From contig NW_022985167.1 in assembly GCF_010093535.1 (NCBI RefSeq), forward strand, positions 787,335 through 851,334: DNA of 64,000 bases. The letters run 5' to 3'. A model generated the notes under the pieces. That model saw only the letters and a program-made list of their open reading frames with translations, was not told the DNA's origin and did no database searches. Below are positions 37,811 through 48,202 of this stretch, one piece after another. The position numbers and the translations under genes are program-made. Each line of letters starts with the position of its first letter. Position 1 is the first letter of the stretch. The stretch comes from Lindgomyces ingoldianus (taxonomy: Eukaryota; Ascomycota; Dothideomycetes; Pleosporales; Lindgomycetaceae).

Positions 37811-39517
37811 ATGAATTCACGTGTACCTCCACGCGTAGCCGTTATAGGAGCAGGTATCAGTGGTGTAGTTACTGCTGCCCACCTAAAAAGAGAAGGCCTT
37901 GATGTGACTGTCTTCGAACGTTCTCGGGTAGCTGGAGGCATATGGTAGGCCTCCAGGAACTCATTATGCGGCACAATTACTGACCGCATCAAAGGGTCCT
38001 TGATGAGCGTAAACCTCTTGAACCGGCGTATCCGTCAACTTTAGCCTCAAAAGCTGAAAGATCCGACACAGGAAACGGATTAGAGGTGGAGCCCCTAATG
38101 GATCTTGAACTAGCCCAGCTATTGCACGCTCCACCTGGGTGAGAAGGCCTTGTATAGACGTGTTGTCGATAGCTACAACTGACTGGTGGCCTTGGTCTGA
38201 ACAGGCCTTGCTATTTCGGCTTGAAAAACAACGTGGCTACTCGTCTACTAGAGACTACGTTGAGTCCTTTTCCATCAGGCACACCAGATTTTGTGAGCCA
38301 TCAGGTCCTGAAGAAGTATATACAAGATACTGCGGTTAAGGCTGCAGTTCATGATGTCACATTCTACAATACTAACGTCGAAAATGTTCGGAAGTCTGGA
38401 AGCAAATGGAATCTGGAAGCAGTGACTCTGACTCCTGGCCCGCTTGGACGACCAACGAGGGAGAGCTTTATAAAAGTAAAGCTGGGATTCTCCTAAAACG
38501 CCTTAGCTTACATTTTGCAGGAGTTCGATTTCGTGGTTGTTGCTTCTGGTCACTACCATGCTCCCAAGGTCCCTAATATCCCAGGACTTGCTGACTGGAA
38601 ACGTTTGTGGCCCGATCGTGTCCAACACTCGAAAGCATACCGAAAACCAGATGATTTCAAAGGCAAAGTATGATCCCAGACTCCTATGAGATATCCCCCA
38701 ACGAATCGAAATGTAACAGCATTAGAACTTCCTTTTAATTGGGGGAAGCGTTTCTTCGACGGATATTGCCCGAGAGCTAAGCCCACTTGCGAACAACATC
38801 TACCAAAGCCATCGAAATGGCGCATTCGATCTTCCTGGAAGCCTGCTCCCAGACAACGCAACCCAGGTTGACGAAATTGAATCGTTCAACAAAATCCCAG
38901 AAAGTCGAACCACATTTCTCCAAGGGACTGACCCTATACCAGCCACCCTAACACTCAAATCTGGTCGCAAACTATGTGATGTACATCACGTCATAATATG
39001 CACTGGTTATTATATGACAATACCCTTCTTGAACCACCTACAGTCCAACGAAACCCCTGCGGAGAAGGTCGATGACTTTCTACTCGTCACAAACGGTACG
39101 CAAGTCCATAACTTGCACAAGGACATTTTCTACATCCCAGACCCGTCCTTAGTATTTGTCGGTGTACCATTCTTCACAGCCACTTTCACACTCTTCGAGT
39201 TCCAGGCAATGGTTGTCGCTAAAGTCCTCAGTGGTCAGGTGAGCCTTCCCTTTGAGAAGGAAATGAGAGCGGAGTACCAGCAGCGAGTGAAAGAGAAAGG
39301 CTATGGCAAAGCCTTCCATTCCCTGAGAGATAAAGAAGTAGAATACGTGAACGAGCTCCTAGCATGGGTTAACCGGGATCTGCGTGCGTCTGGCGTGAAG
39401 GAGCTAAGTGGGCATACAAATATATGGAAACAGGCAAAGGAGGAGCAAGTGGCAAGGATGAAAGCAATGTTTGCAGGCGATTCAGGGTTCGAGAGGCAGC
39501 TGAATATAACTTGCTAG
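37811..39517 (+). CDS. Flavin-containing monooxygenase (FMO-like)
   Basis: FAD- and NADPH-dependent monooxygenase that oxygenates N or S atoms of small molecules. Exons 37811-37944, 37995-38138, 38205-38475, 38521-38667 and 38726-39517 give 495 residues. The N-terminal FAD site is VAVIGAGISGVVTA. The family block PPGPCYFGLKNN follows intron 2. The FMO fingerprint is represented by RVQHSKAYR. The second Rossmann motif is NFLLIGGSVSSTDIAREL, and the C-terminal block is VIICTGYYMTIPFL. The splice at 38668-38725 uses the downstream acceptor (ATTAG), which alone restores LLIGG; the nearer CAG acceptor breaks the frame. The tail has EFQAMVVAKVLSG as in fungal and plant FMOs. No TM segment, so probably cytosolic. 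Confidence 0.92.
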
Positions 39518-40343
39518 TTAAATTAGCCCGTAGGTAGCACAACAGTCACTAGGACTCGGACATTGCCTCCCACTTAAGAAGGTTGGAGAAAGTGCGCTAT
39601 CTTACACTTAGCCAACCAGACGAATCAATAACCTCATCTTCTGCCCTCAACACCATTATCAGTCTTCACTTCAATAATAACCGGTACTTTTGTTCCGACA
39701 ACCCTACAGCGGATTTTTGATGCAAGTCGTTGTAATAGGATAATATCTTATCGCCTCATGTACATTGGTAGCTCTTATGGCACGCCATCGAAGCCAGAAA
39801 TTACGACAGGGACTATCGGTCGTAGAGAGGGGCCTACGCGATGCATGATCTTCTACACCACAATAATTGCTGGACTAAGGGACTACGTCCCATTGTTTAT
39901 GGTCACAGGACAAGCCTTCACTGATAACAGTCGTAAGGTTATGAGAGGTGAAGAACTTGCTTCTCCTTATGACGTTGTGTGCTACGTTCATACTACAGTT
40001 AGTTTGTGGTCTTACTGCAACGGCGTGATATCAATATTTCATCCCCTGTTTCCTCAGTGTATGTTACTTCTACAGCACTGTTATTTCCCCTCTTTCTCAC
40101 ATATTCCGTCCTAGCACGCAATATTTGCCTCCAATTTCGAGGCACTACCCATATGCAAAATAATTCCGAAAGGAATATCATGTCAATATTGCATCCTTAC
40201 TAGTAGGCTTGTGTATTGGGCCTCGTAGCTCCCCCCTGCCAGCCTCGGCTTGCCTAACTTGTTGCATAAATTCGAAGCTTATGCTGGCCTTCTGGATCCC
40301 GATCAATCCCACGAAATCCCCCTCTTAAGCTACTTTGCCCATC
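39518..40343. other. Intergenic
   Basis: About 0.8 kb between the FMO and the MFS permease genes. A plus-strand frame at 39758-40114 starts with ATG but shows no domain; I regard it as chance. It contains the permease promoter. Confidence 0.45.
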
Positions 40344-41960
40344 ATGAGTCATTCGCAGCCGATATCAATTAATTCAAAGGATCTTGAATCTCCGTCCCCG
40401 TTTGTGCATTCCGCCAGCGAGGCAGAGGCGAAGCCTCGCAAATGGACGTATTACCTTTGGGATACGCTAGACAAGCCAAAAGAGGAGAGATGGTTTCTGT
40501 TCAAGCTTGATGCTGCTTTGCTTACTTTTGCGTCTTTAGGTAGGGCCTCTAGTTGAAGAACTTCATTCCCTACATCTATTCATACCGCCCAGGTTATTTC
40601 ATCAAGTACCTAGATCAGTCCAACATAACCAGTGCATTTGTATCTGGGATGTGAGTCAAATCTCCACAAACCACCTTCCGCTAACCAATCTTCTAACAAC
40701 CCGCTAGGAAAGAAGATCTTGGATTATACAAAAACCAACTAAACTACATGCAAACATTCTGGACAGTAGGCTACGTAATCGGCGAGCTTCCCAGCAACAT
40801 CATCCTCACTCGTTTCCGACCCTCTCGGTGGATCCCCACTATGGAAGTCATCTGGGCTGTCCTCACATTCTCCCTCTCTCGAGCTAAAAGCGCAAGAGTA
40901 ATCTACATCCTGCGTTTTTTTATTGGACTCGCCGAGAGTACCTTTTATCCCGGTATGCAGTATATTATCGGATCGTGGTACCGCCGCGAAGAGCTCGCAA
41001 AACGGTCCTGCATCTTTCATACCAGCGCTGCTATCGCGACGATGTTTTCCGGTTATTTGATGGCTGCAGTGTATCACCTCGACGGACGGGGTGGATTTGC
41101 AGGATGGCAATGGCTGTTTGTCATTGATGGCATCATATCTCTACCCATCGCGCTCGCCGGATTTTTTTTTCTCCCTGATGTTCCCGAGATCTCAAAGCCG
41201 TTTTATTTAACAGAGGAGGAAGTCGCATTTGCAGTGAGGAGAATGGAGCTTGAAGGACGCCAGAAACGCCAACCATACACCAAAAGGAAAATCCGGAATA
41301 TTTTCACCTCGTGGCATATCTACGCTTTGATGCTGCTGTATATTTTCTTTAATAATGGCACGGGAAGCGCGACGCCGGTTTTCGCGCAGTTCTTGAAGGC
41401 GTCGAAGAAGCCGGAGTATACGGTAGAGCAGATCAATACGTATTCGACTACGACGTATGCGGTGCAGGTTTTTTCGACATTGGTGTATGCTTGGACGAGT
41501 GATAGTGTGTTTGGGGGTGCTCGGTGGCCGCCGATCGTGTTTGGGGGTGTCATGAATATCGTGTGCTATGTGTCACTCGCAATTTGGGATATTCCAATGC
41601 AATGGAAGTGGGCATGTTTTATTCTCTCTGGTACAGGGTACGGGCTTTCGGGGCTGTGTATGGCGTAAGTCGGCCATCATTCTTATGAAGCCTTTGCATC
41701 GAGACAAAAAGCTCATTAACTAACGCGTTCAATTTAGCTGGGCCCATGAAATCTGCACCCACGATAACGAAGAACGAGCTATCGTCATCGCGTCGATGAA
41801 TGAAATGGCTTATGTACTTCAAGCTTGGTTGCCGTTGATAGTCTGGCAGCAGGTCGATGCTCCGGAATATCAGAAGGGATATATTACCGTAAGTTGTCTT
41901 AGCTTTGCTCTTATAGTAACGGCATTGAGTATACGAACTCTGCATGCGAGGGAGATTTGA
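40344..41960 (+). CDS. MFS permease, anion:cation symporter (Dal5/Soa1/Fen2-like) family
   Basis: Plasma-membrane proton symporter for anionic nutrients. Members transport allantoate, pantothenate, nicotinate and, for yeast Soa1, sulfonates. Exons 40344-40539, 40593-40650, 40708-41664 and 41738-41960 give 477 residues. Family marks are DQSNITSAFVSGMKEDLGL (TM1-2), TVGYVIGELPSNIILTRFRPS, RFFIGLAESTFYPGMQYIIGSWY and FLPDVPEISKPF. The tail WAHEICTHDNEERAIVIASM leads into the last TM. A GTAAGT at 41889 is not used: reading through gives a normal last TM (SCLSFALIVTALSIRTL) and stop. It follows the TauD and FMO genes and may feed them their substrate. Confidence 0.92.
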
Positions 41961-42144
41961 CAAAGAAAGGTTGCAAAAGCATACGGATTACCAGAAGGCG
42001 GTGTAGAAGATAGGTCTGTCGAGGGGGAGGCTACTGCGAGAAATTGATAGAGTGGAAGACGGTTTGCGGTTTGATATTGATACAATAAATTGACCGTAGA
42101 CGCAAAGTCTATACTGGCATGTTCCCACTTTTCTCTAGCCTGCT

Positions 42145-43421
42145 TCATGCATCCGTCATTTCCATGAGTTTAGAGGGATACCTGTCACCCTTAATATCAT
42201 ACTTCTTAACAATTTCATCAATCTCTTCGATATCTTCTTGACTCAGCTCCACATCCGCTGCCTTCGCATTCTCCTTCACCCTCTCCGGATTTCCTGTCCC
42301 CGGAATCGGCACAATCGTCGGCATATCCTCTCTCTTATTAAGCGCCAGAACCCAAGCTAACGAGAGCTGCGCCGGGGTGCAATTCTTGCGCTCAGCGATT
42401 GCGGATATGGCTTTCACGCGAAGTTGATTATGCGAGATGTTCTCGGCTTGGAATTGCGGCAGCATTTGACGGAAGTCATCTGGTGTAGCCGTAATGGTGT
42501 TTGTGAGAAGACCGCGAGCGATGGGAGAGTATGCAATAATGGGGATATCAAGTTCCTTGCACGTGGCTGTGATGCCGTTGGTCAAGGCTTCAGTATGGAA
42601 GAGTGAGACCTCGATTTCCACGGCTACGATTTTGACGTGCTTTGAGGCTTCTAAACATCTCATGTTAATCATATAAACCATTTCTCTCTGCTAGAGAGAT
42701 GGTGGGAAGGATCATACCACGAATAGTGTTTGCATTCACTTCGCTAAGTGCAATGCCCCCTATCTTGCCCTCATCTTGGAGCTCTTTAAGCGCATTCAGG
42801 GTTTCTTCGTATGGCACCGTCTTGTCCCGACGAGCAGGTTCGAACATGTCTATTTTGCCCTTGGAACCCAGGCGGGCTAGGCAACCTTCCACCGATTCAC
42901 GGATTTTAGCCCTTGAGCCTAAGGGTTTGAAAGATGGATAACTGAGACATGGGTCAGTGATGCAATGATTCAATCCTCACATCGGATGAAGAAAAGAGAA
43001 AGAAGGGTGTCATTTTAGGGGAAATAGGGTTTACATACCCCTCCATAGCCCCTTTGATGTTGAGAACAACTTTCTCAGCGTCCTCAGGATACTTCTTGTA
43101 GTACTCGTTGAGCAAAGTTAGAGAGTTGTCATCCGGGGTTCCATAGTGCTCGCCCCCGTCCCAGAGAGTGCAGCCGGATTCGATGGCGGCGCGCATAGCA
43201 GCGAAGGCTTGTTCACGGGGGATTGGTTTGAAGTAATTCGTTAAGCCTGTATCAGTTAATAAGGTAACTAAATATGAGGGAAAGTAGACGAAAGGAGGTG
43301 AAAGACATGGTTGAAGATGCTTGATATGAAGCAATATAACCGAGGACGAAGAAGTGTAAGGAGTCTTACTCATTAGTCCAAAACCCACAGGGCCGACGTC
43401 TCTGTTCATAATCTGTGGCAT
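42145..43421 (-). CDS. Aldo-keto reductase, pyridoxal-reductase-like
   Basis: NADPH-dependent oxidoreductase with the (beta/alpha)8 fold. Minus-strand exons 43421-43370, 43246-43039, 42941-42718 and 42650-42145 give 329 residues. It starts VGPVGFGLMS (cofactor-side strand 1). The catalytic Asp and Tyr lie in LWDGGEHYG and the catalytic Lys in VVLNIKG. The usual active-site His position lies around MFEPARRD. The NADPH-binding end is TIVPIPGTGNPERVKENAKAA. The arrangement and the block SVEGCLARLGSKGKIDMFEP resemble fission-yeast pyridoxal reductase Plr1 (AKR8). Introns of 123, 97 and 67 nt all restore frame. It is convergent with the permease and might be part of the same pathway or independent. 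Confidence 0.9.
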
Positions 43422-43853
43422 GGTGGATCAGGCTTGGAAGATTGTAAGGGAGGTTGGGAGGCAGTATGAAATAAGATAAATGTCGAGAGGAGAATAGTGC
43501 AATTGAAGCTTGCAGTATGCAGATATTTGAGTGGAATCTGACACATATATACTACTCTACTCTGGCAACATTTAGAAACCGGGGCGAGCTTACGACGCAG
43601 ACCATATGAACATTGGCCACTTGAGGAACAAACTTAATACAATTGGCTAGAACGGGATTCAACATTGCCAGATCAGGAATATGCTCGGCTTGGCACGGCG
43701 TTAATGACAGTCTTCACCCTAACAGCGATAACAGCGATGCAGGCGCGCATGTTTGTCCATGGGGAGTGGGACGGTCAGAGAGATTAAATTGCGTAGCAGG
43801 TGCTCCGTAGTCCGAAACCCAAATGCAAGCAGAGAGAGCGTTGAAAATGCATA
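43422..43853. other. Promoter side of the aldo-keto reductase
   Basis: About 430 bp between the AKR start and the Tc1/mariner element. No gene. Confidence 0.4.
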
Positions 43854-43855
43854 TA

Positions 43856-43889
43856 CGGATAAGCCTTTCAAAAGTCTTTGCCCACGCTA
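43856..43889 (+). repeat. Tc1/mariner left terminal inverted repeat
   Basis: About 34 bp, one mismatch to the right end (A versus C at the seventh base). Confidence 0.88.
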
Positions 43890-43992
43890 AAAACGCCACA
43901 ATCTTGGCGCAAGCCTCGGAGATCCTCAATCCCTGATTTCGATCAAATTTCAATAGATTTCCAGCTATACTACGATTCATTTCATCTCTACA

Positions 43993-44466
43993 TGGCGCCT
44001 AATCACGATATCGCTACTCGAGCTTTTAGTTGTTGCCCTTAAATCGCCATCTGTGGGCAAAACTACCCAACAGGTCGTCTCAATTACTGGACTACCAAAG
44101 CGCACTGTCGATAGCATCTACGGCCGAGCGGTCAAGCGTGGGTTTAATCCTAACGCCGTCCCTCTTGCTATAGAAGACAAATATCTTGAAGATGCTCCCC
44201 GATCTGGCCGTCCAAATAAGCAGACAAGCGAGGTTCAGCAATCTCTCACCCAGAAGGTACGCCTTGACCGATATGGCCGTGAGAAGACATGTGCTGACCT
44301 TGCTGGCGAGCTTAGCCAGGAGGTTATTAGGCTTGAAGGTGGTAATGATCACACCCAGAGGAGGCATTTGCCCAATTTGAAATGTGGCTTTTTTAGTGCC
44401 TTGGCGTGGGCAAAGACTTTTGAAAGGCGTATCCGTAGAACTTGTTCCTATTGCGCATTAAAGTGA
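43993..44466 (+). pseudogene. Tc1-like transposase N-terminal fragment, frameshifted
   Basis: ATG at 43993 starts MAPNHDIATRAF. One extra base near 44028 shifts the frame to VVALKSPSVGKT, continuing through the helix-turn-helix GLPKRTVDSIYGRAVKRGF and a linker DAPRSGRPNKQT typical of fungal Tc1/mariner transposases. The frame then enters the right inverted repeat and stops at 44466. No DDE/D triad. Confidence 0.8.
44402..44435 (-). repeat. Tc1/mariner right terminal inverted repeat
   Basis: Reverse complement begins CGGATACGCCTTTCAAAAGT, pairing with the left end. It is followed by the TA duplication at 44436-44437. Confidence 0.88.
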
Positions 44467-46470
44467 ATAATCCTAAGACTAACCATATGCGTGAAGCGAG
44501 AGCGTAGTACGTAGGTTTTCATTGGACTGTCAAGCTAGTGTTCTGTGACCAAGGGCATATGATCCTAAATATTGATGATAGCAAGGACTAACTGGAGAGT
44601 AATGGACTGCGAAAAGGAGAGGACGGAGTGAATACGACATGCTGATGCTGTGATCTGACATATTCGTGGAATTAGGCGGGCTCACTTTTGGGAAATGGAT
44701 CTTTGAAGTGCTTGTGAGTGTTGATCTGCGCAAATTCGGTCATTTTGCAGTGGAAACAGCAAGTGAAGAGGCTCCGTGTAAAGTTCCTGCTGCTGCCTCC
44801 TGAGATAGAATGCGAACTATGAGTGTTTGTGGTGTATACTTGGTAGGGAGGAATTACCTGTTGCCTCGAAATTCCAACATGTGGATTGGAAATCCGCTTC
44901 TCAATGGTTCGTGCTGCATACCACGGAAGCGGCTCTGTGCGAGAACTCGAAAGCTAGAGCCTTTTATGTATGTTTCGCGCCTTCTTCCTTTTCAAGATGC
45001 TAGGCTAGGTTCATGTCTGGTCCACCTGAAGATTTGAAGCTCCGACAGAGTAGTCGTAAGCCTCAAAAAGAGGACGATGTAGTTACAACGATATTAGGGC
45101 CCACCAGTGAAATCGTTAATCCCGAGAGTGTTCCAACTTCTACTCCCATTCCGAGTTTGGGTAGGGTTGAGACTTGAACTTCTGTGACAACAGACTCGAC
45201 CTAGCTATCCAGACGTGACAGTAATGAAGCGCGTGTGCTGGGATGCTGCATGAAGACATGGTGATGCCACGTGGGAGATAAGACCGACAGCGACCATGCC
45301 AAATGTAGTAATGAGCTATTTGGATTCCTCGAGGGTCTACACATGGCGGACCTCGTTTGGGGGCGGAAGAAATTGATCAACGACGTCGGCGCTACGTAGG
45401 CCCATTTAATCTCGGCGACTCTCTCGTAGTCTGAAGTTTGAGACAGAAAGGTTGCGCAACAGCTTCGCGACGACGATCAGTGAATGTTTTGTACAAGGCC
45501 GCTATCAAGGATGATGCAAGTGCACCTCGGCCCGCAGAGCACTTGCCTTATTTCGGCATGCACGGGCCTCTATCGTTTCAGATTGCGGCGTTGTTCCCAT
45601 GGTAAATTGGAAAACACGTTGAATTGCAGATGAGGCGCCCGGCTCCTCATGGCCGTAGTAGAGCAATTGCAGTCCGGAGGATCATGGCGAGGCTGCTACG
45701 CTCGTACTCGTTCCCCTCGCAATCCTAGAAGTAGCAATCAATGGTAGCAGTGGAGAGAGCTGTGCCAATTAAGCATGGTGGAGTGCGCGTCCCGCTTGCT
45801 TTCTGCCTATCGATTTTTAGTCGCAGGCCTGTCCGACAGCCGAGACTGGTACCTTCAAGGCTCAAGACGGCAGGGCGGTCAGACTAAAGAAGGAATCATC
45901 ATGGCTGGATAATGGCGGTGCTCTACGGGGTCTGCCCGGCAATAATCTATTGCGTTGAGAGTTTGAGAATGAAACATTCGGGGCGCGGTGTGGTGAGATC
46001 GAGGATTGCGCGCGCAGTTCAAGTGCAAAGGAAACCTGGCGGAACTGAAGAGAAGACAGAGACAGGGAGGATAAATTGCAGTAATTTCTCGAGGCGAACA
46101 TGGCCTTAGACAACCGTGGTCCGCGACTTGGGAAGCAAATCACGACTCGCCTAAAACGGCTAGGGTTATCGAGGTGAAAGGTGCAGCAAGGCCCTAGCGA
46201 CTTCCGCGCTGAAGCAAGCTTGTCGTACATAAACTCTCTCGGTCACCCTGCGCAACACAATCGCTCCCACACACTCGATCCATCAGCATCCCAGCTTCGT
46301 AAGTCCCTTCTCTCCGCCGTCCCCAACGCTATCCCCCATCGCCGCCACCCTCTGCCGCCCCCAATTACGAGTTGTATCGCTTTTGAGCCCGTCTTACGTG
46401 TCTGCTCACGACTGTCACCTGCTAACACCATCCGTTTGCGCAGACATTGATACCTTCCACCCAGCTTGCC
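44438..46470. other. Gene-poor interval, includes probable 5' UTR of the next gene
   Basis: About 2 kb. No supported protein. Near its end a likely 5' UTR intron runs from the donor GTAAGT at 46299 to the acceptor GCGCAG ending 46443, with a CTAAC branch site, 28 bp before the ATG at 46471. Confidence 0.45.
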
Positions 46471-47127
46471 ATGTTGTTCAGCGCCCTCATTGTCGCCGCT
46501 ACGGCCTTCTCCAGCTTTGCCCTCGCCCAGAACACCTCTCTGCCCATTGGCGCCTGCTGCACTCTCGACCCAAACACGGTTAGCAACGACAACAAGTCGA
46601 CCTGGTGTGCCGCTGAGAGGCACACATGCCCAGAAGTCTGCGGTGGCATTGGCAAGACCAAGGCCGGCGGCAACGAATGCAGCACCGTAGGCCTCTCATC
46701 CGCTGGGCTTGATCTTTCGACTTGGCTATAGCTGACATTGCCTTCTATCTAGACCAACCTAAACTTCACTTGCACATGTTCCGATGGCACTAGCCCCAAC
46801 ATGTCCGATTACCAGCAATCCGTCCCCGCCTTGATGTGCCGCGAATGGTTCTCGCGCTGCATCATCGCCTCAGGCGAGAATCTCGACCAGCAGTTACTCT
46901 GTAAAGCGGTGACGTGCGGTAACAAGACCACCGAAGGCGCCGTCTCAACCTCGGCCGCTGCCAGCGGTGGAGCTTCGTCGACTGGTGGAGGTGGTGCCTC
47001 TGCTACTTCCGGCTCACCTTCTGCTGCCAGCTCCAGCGGCGCCGCCACTGCTCTTGCTATCGCGCGCGAGTACGGGACCCCGATCCTTGCAGGCGGTATG
47101 GCCGCCGTTTTCGGACTTGTCTTGTGA
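46471..47127 (+). CDS. Cysteine-rich secreted protein, probably GPI-anchored
   Basis: Exons 46471-46686 and 46753-47127 (66-nt intron, GTAGGC donor) give 196 residues. A signal peptide MLFSALIVAATAFSSFALA precedes a domain of about 110 residues with ten or more cysteines (CCTLDPNTV, WCAAERHTCPEVCGG, FTCTCSDGTSPN, LMCREWFSRCI, CKAVTCGNKT). A Ser/Ala/Gly-rich low-complexity linker follows. The C-terminal hydrophobic segment (GTPILAGGMAAVFGLVL) ends the protein without a basic tail, as in GPI signals. It resembles the fungal cysteine-rich cell-wall proteins grouped as DUF7707. A cell-surface or wall role is inferred; no enzymatic motif. Confidence 0.82.
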
Positions 47128-48202
47128 GCAAGCGGACACAAGCGCAGGCTGTTCGGTTCAGAACATGGACGGGCTCCATGACAGAAAGTTAATGAGGAAG
47201 GATGGAAATGGCCAAGAATTCCGCAAATCGGCATGTTCCAGGATGACTTGTCTCTCTCTCCAGCGTTCCCGAGCATTGGAGTTACCCAGGTTAGTTGGGG
47301 CGCTAAAATGTATTTTCCCTCTTGTACGTGGGGTATGAAGGTTAGGTAGAGTCAGTAATGCGATGATATGAGGGGTTCATGATATCCAATACCCAAATCC
47401 AGCTTTTAGCCTCTGAATCGATTCTGCTGAGTGAGACATGGGATGATGCAGGCCACAACGGATCCGTATTGGATCAAGCTTTCCAGGGTTCTTCACCAAC
47501 GGTCCCAACACCTGCCAAGGCAGCCGTCCTCCTTTGCACCGAGTAGCCCTCTTCCTGTGCGCAAACTGGACAAAAGCCTGCTCAGAATGGGGTTTGCAGT
47601 GTCGTCATCAGGCACCTCTGCTTCAGCCTCGCAGACGCCCTTCGGTCGCAGCGACAGTGCCATTGGTCAATTGTTGCTGCGTCGTTAATCAGCTGCCCGG
47701 GGGTTTCTCAAATTGGGGTACATTATCGATAAGGCCGTCCCTGGCCGGGGCCCTTGCGTATGATCGCATTTTGTCGAGGCAGATGGAAGCTCAACAATTG
47801 CTGTCCGCGTGCCCGGCCTTCTTGTCTTCTGTCGACTCTCAGCTTCCACTTGTCTTTCATCACACCTTCTCTATTCGACTTTCTAGAAAGCTCATCTCAC
47901 GGAGTCGCCGCATCACAGGAAGCCGAGGCTCACGATAATCTTTCCCGGCAGGGTACGTTGCGGCTGTAAGCCTCGGTGTGGCTAGTGAGGAGCGAGTCTG
48001 ACGTTCACTTAGATTTCTGAGAAAGGGACTACTTAAGGTGGCTCTCTTCAATTGTCGAAGAAGGCCATATAATTTCTTGAGGAGCTGCGGTGTTTGCCAA
48101 CGCTCACGCCCCTCCGCTTCCCTCGCTACACGAACATCGTCAGACGCCACAGTCCACTTCAAATACAAATCACTTCCCAGAATACAAGATACTCGAAGAA
48201 CG
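47128..48202. promoter_or_regulatory. Upstream region of glycerol-3-phosphate dehydrogenase
   Basis: About 1.07 kb. No protein gene supported. The last 100 bp are pyrimidine-rich, as in strongly expressed fungal promoters. Specific stress elements were not assigned. Confidence 0.4.

Larger units (their letters stand above)
43856..44435 (+). mobile_element. Internally deleted Tc1/mariner element (MITE-like, 580 bp)
   Basis: Inverted repeats flank 580 bp, and each end abuts a TA dinucleotide (43854-43855 and 44436-44437), the Tc1/mariner target duplication. The left end begins CGGATAAGCCTTTCAAAAGT. The right end, read in reverse, matches over about 34 bases with one mismatch. Inside, plus strand, is the start of a Tc1-like transposase: MAPNHDIATRAF, then after a one-base frameshift near 44028 VVALKSPSVGKTTQQVVSITGLPKRTV, a helix-turn-helix DNA-binding domain, up to about residue 110. 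The DDE catalytic domain is absent, so it can move only with help from a full-length relative. Confidence 0.88.

Noticed and set aside
39758..40114. 118-codon plus-strand ORF
   Set aside because: Promoter region of the permease; no family resemblance.
41889..41894. GTAAGT read as a donor in the permease
   Set aside because: Reading through yields a normal last transmembrane helix and stop; splicing would remove it.
45140..45215. tRNA-like stretch on the minus strand (GTTCAAGTC with a small hairpin upstream)
   Set aside because: T-arm and anticodon-arm stems do not pair properly and no acceptor stem is found.
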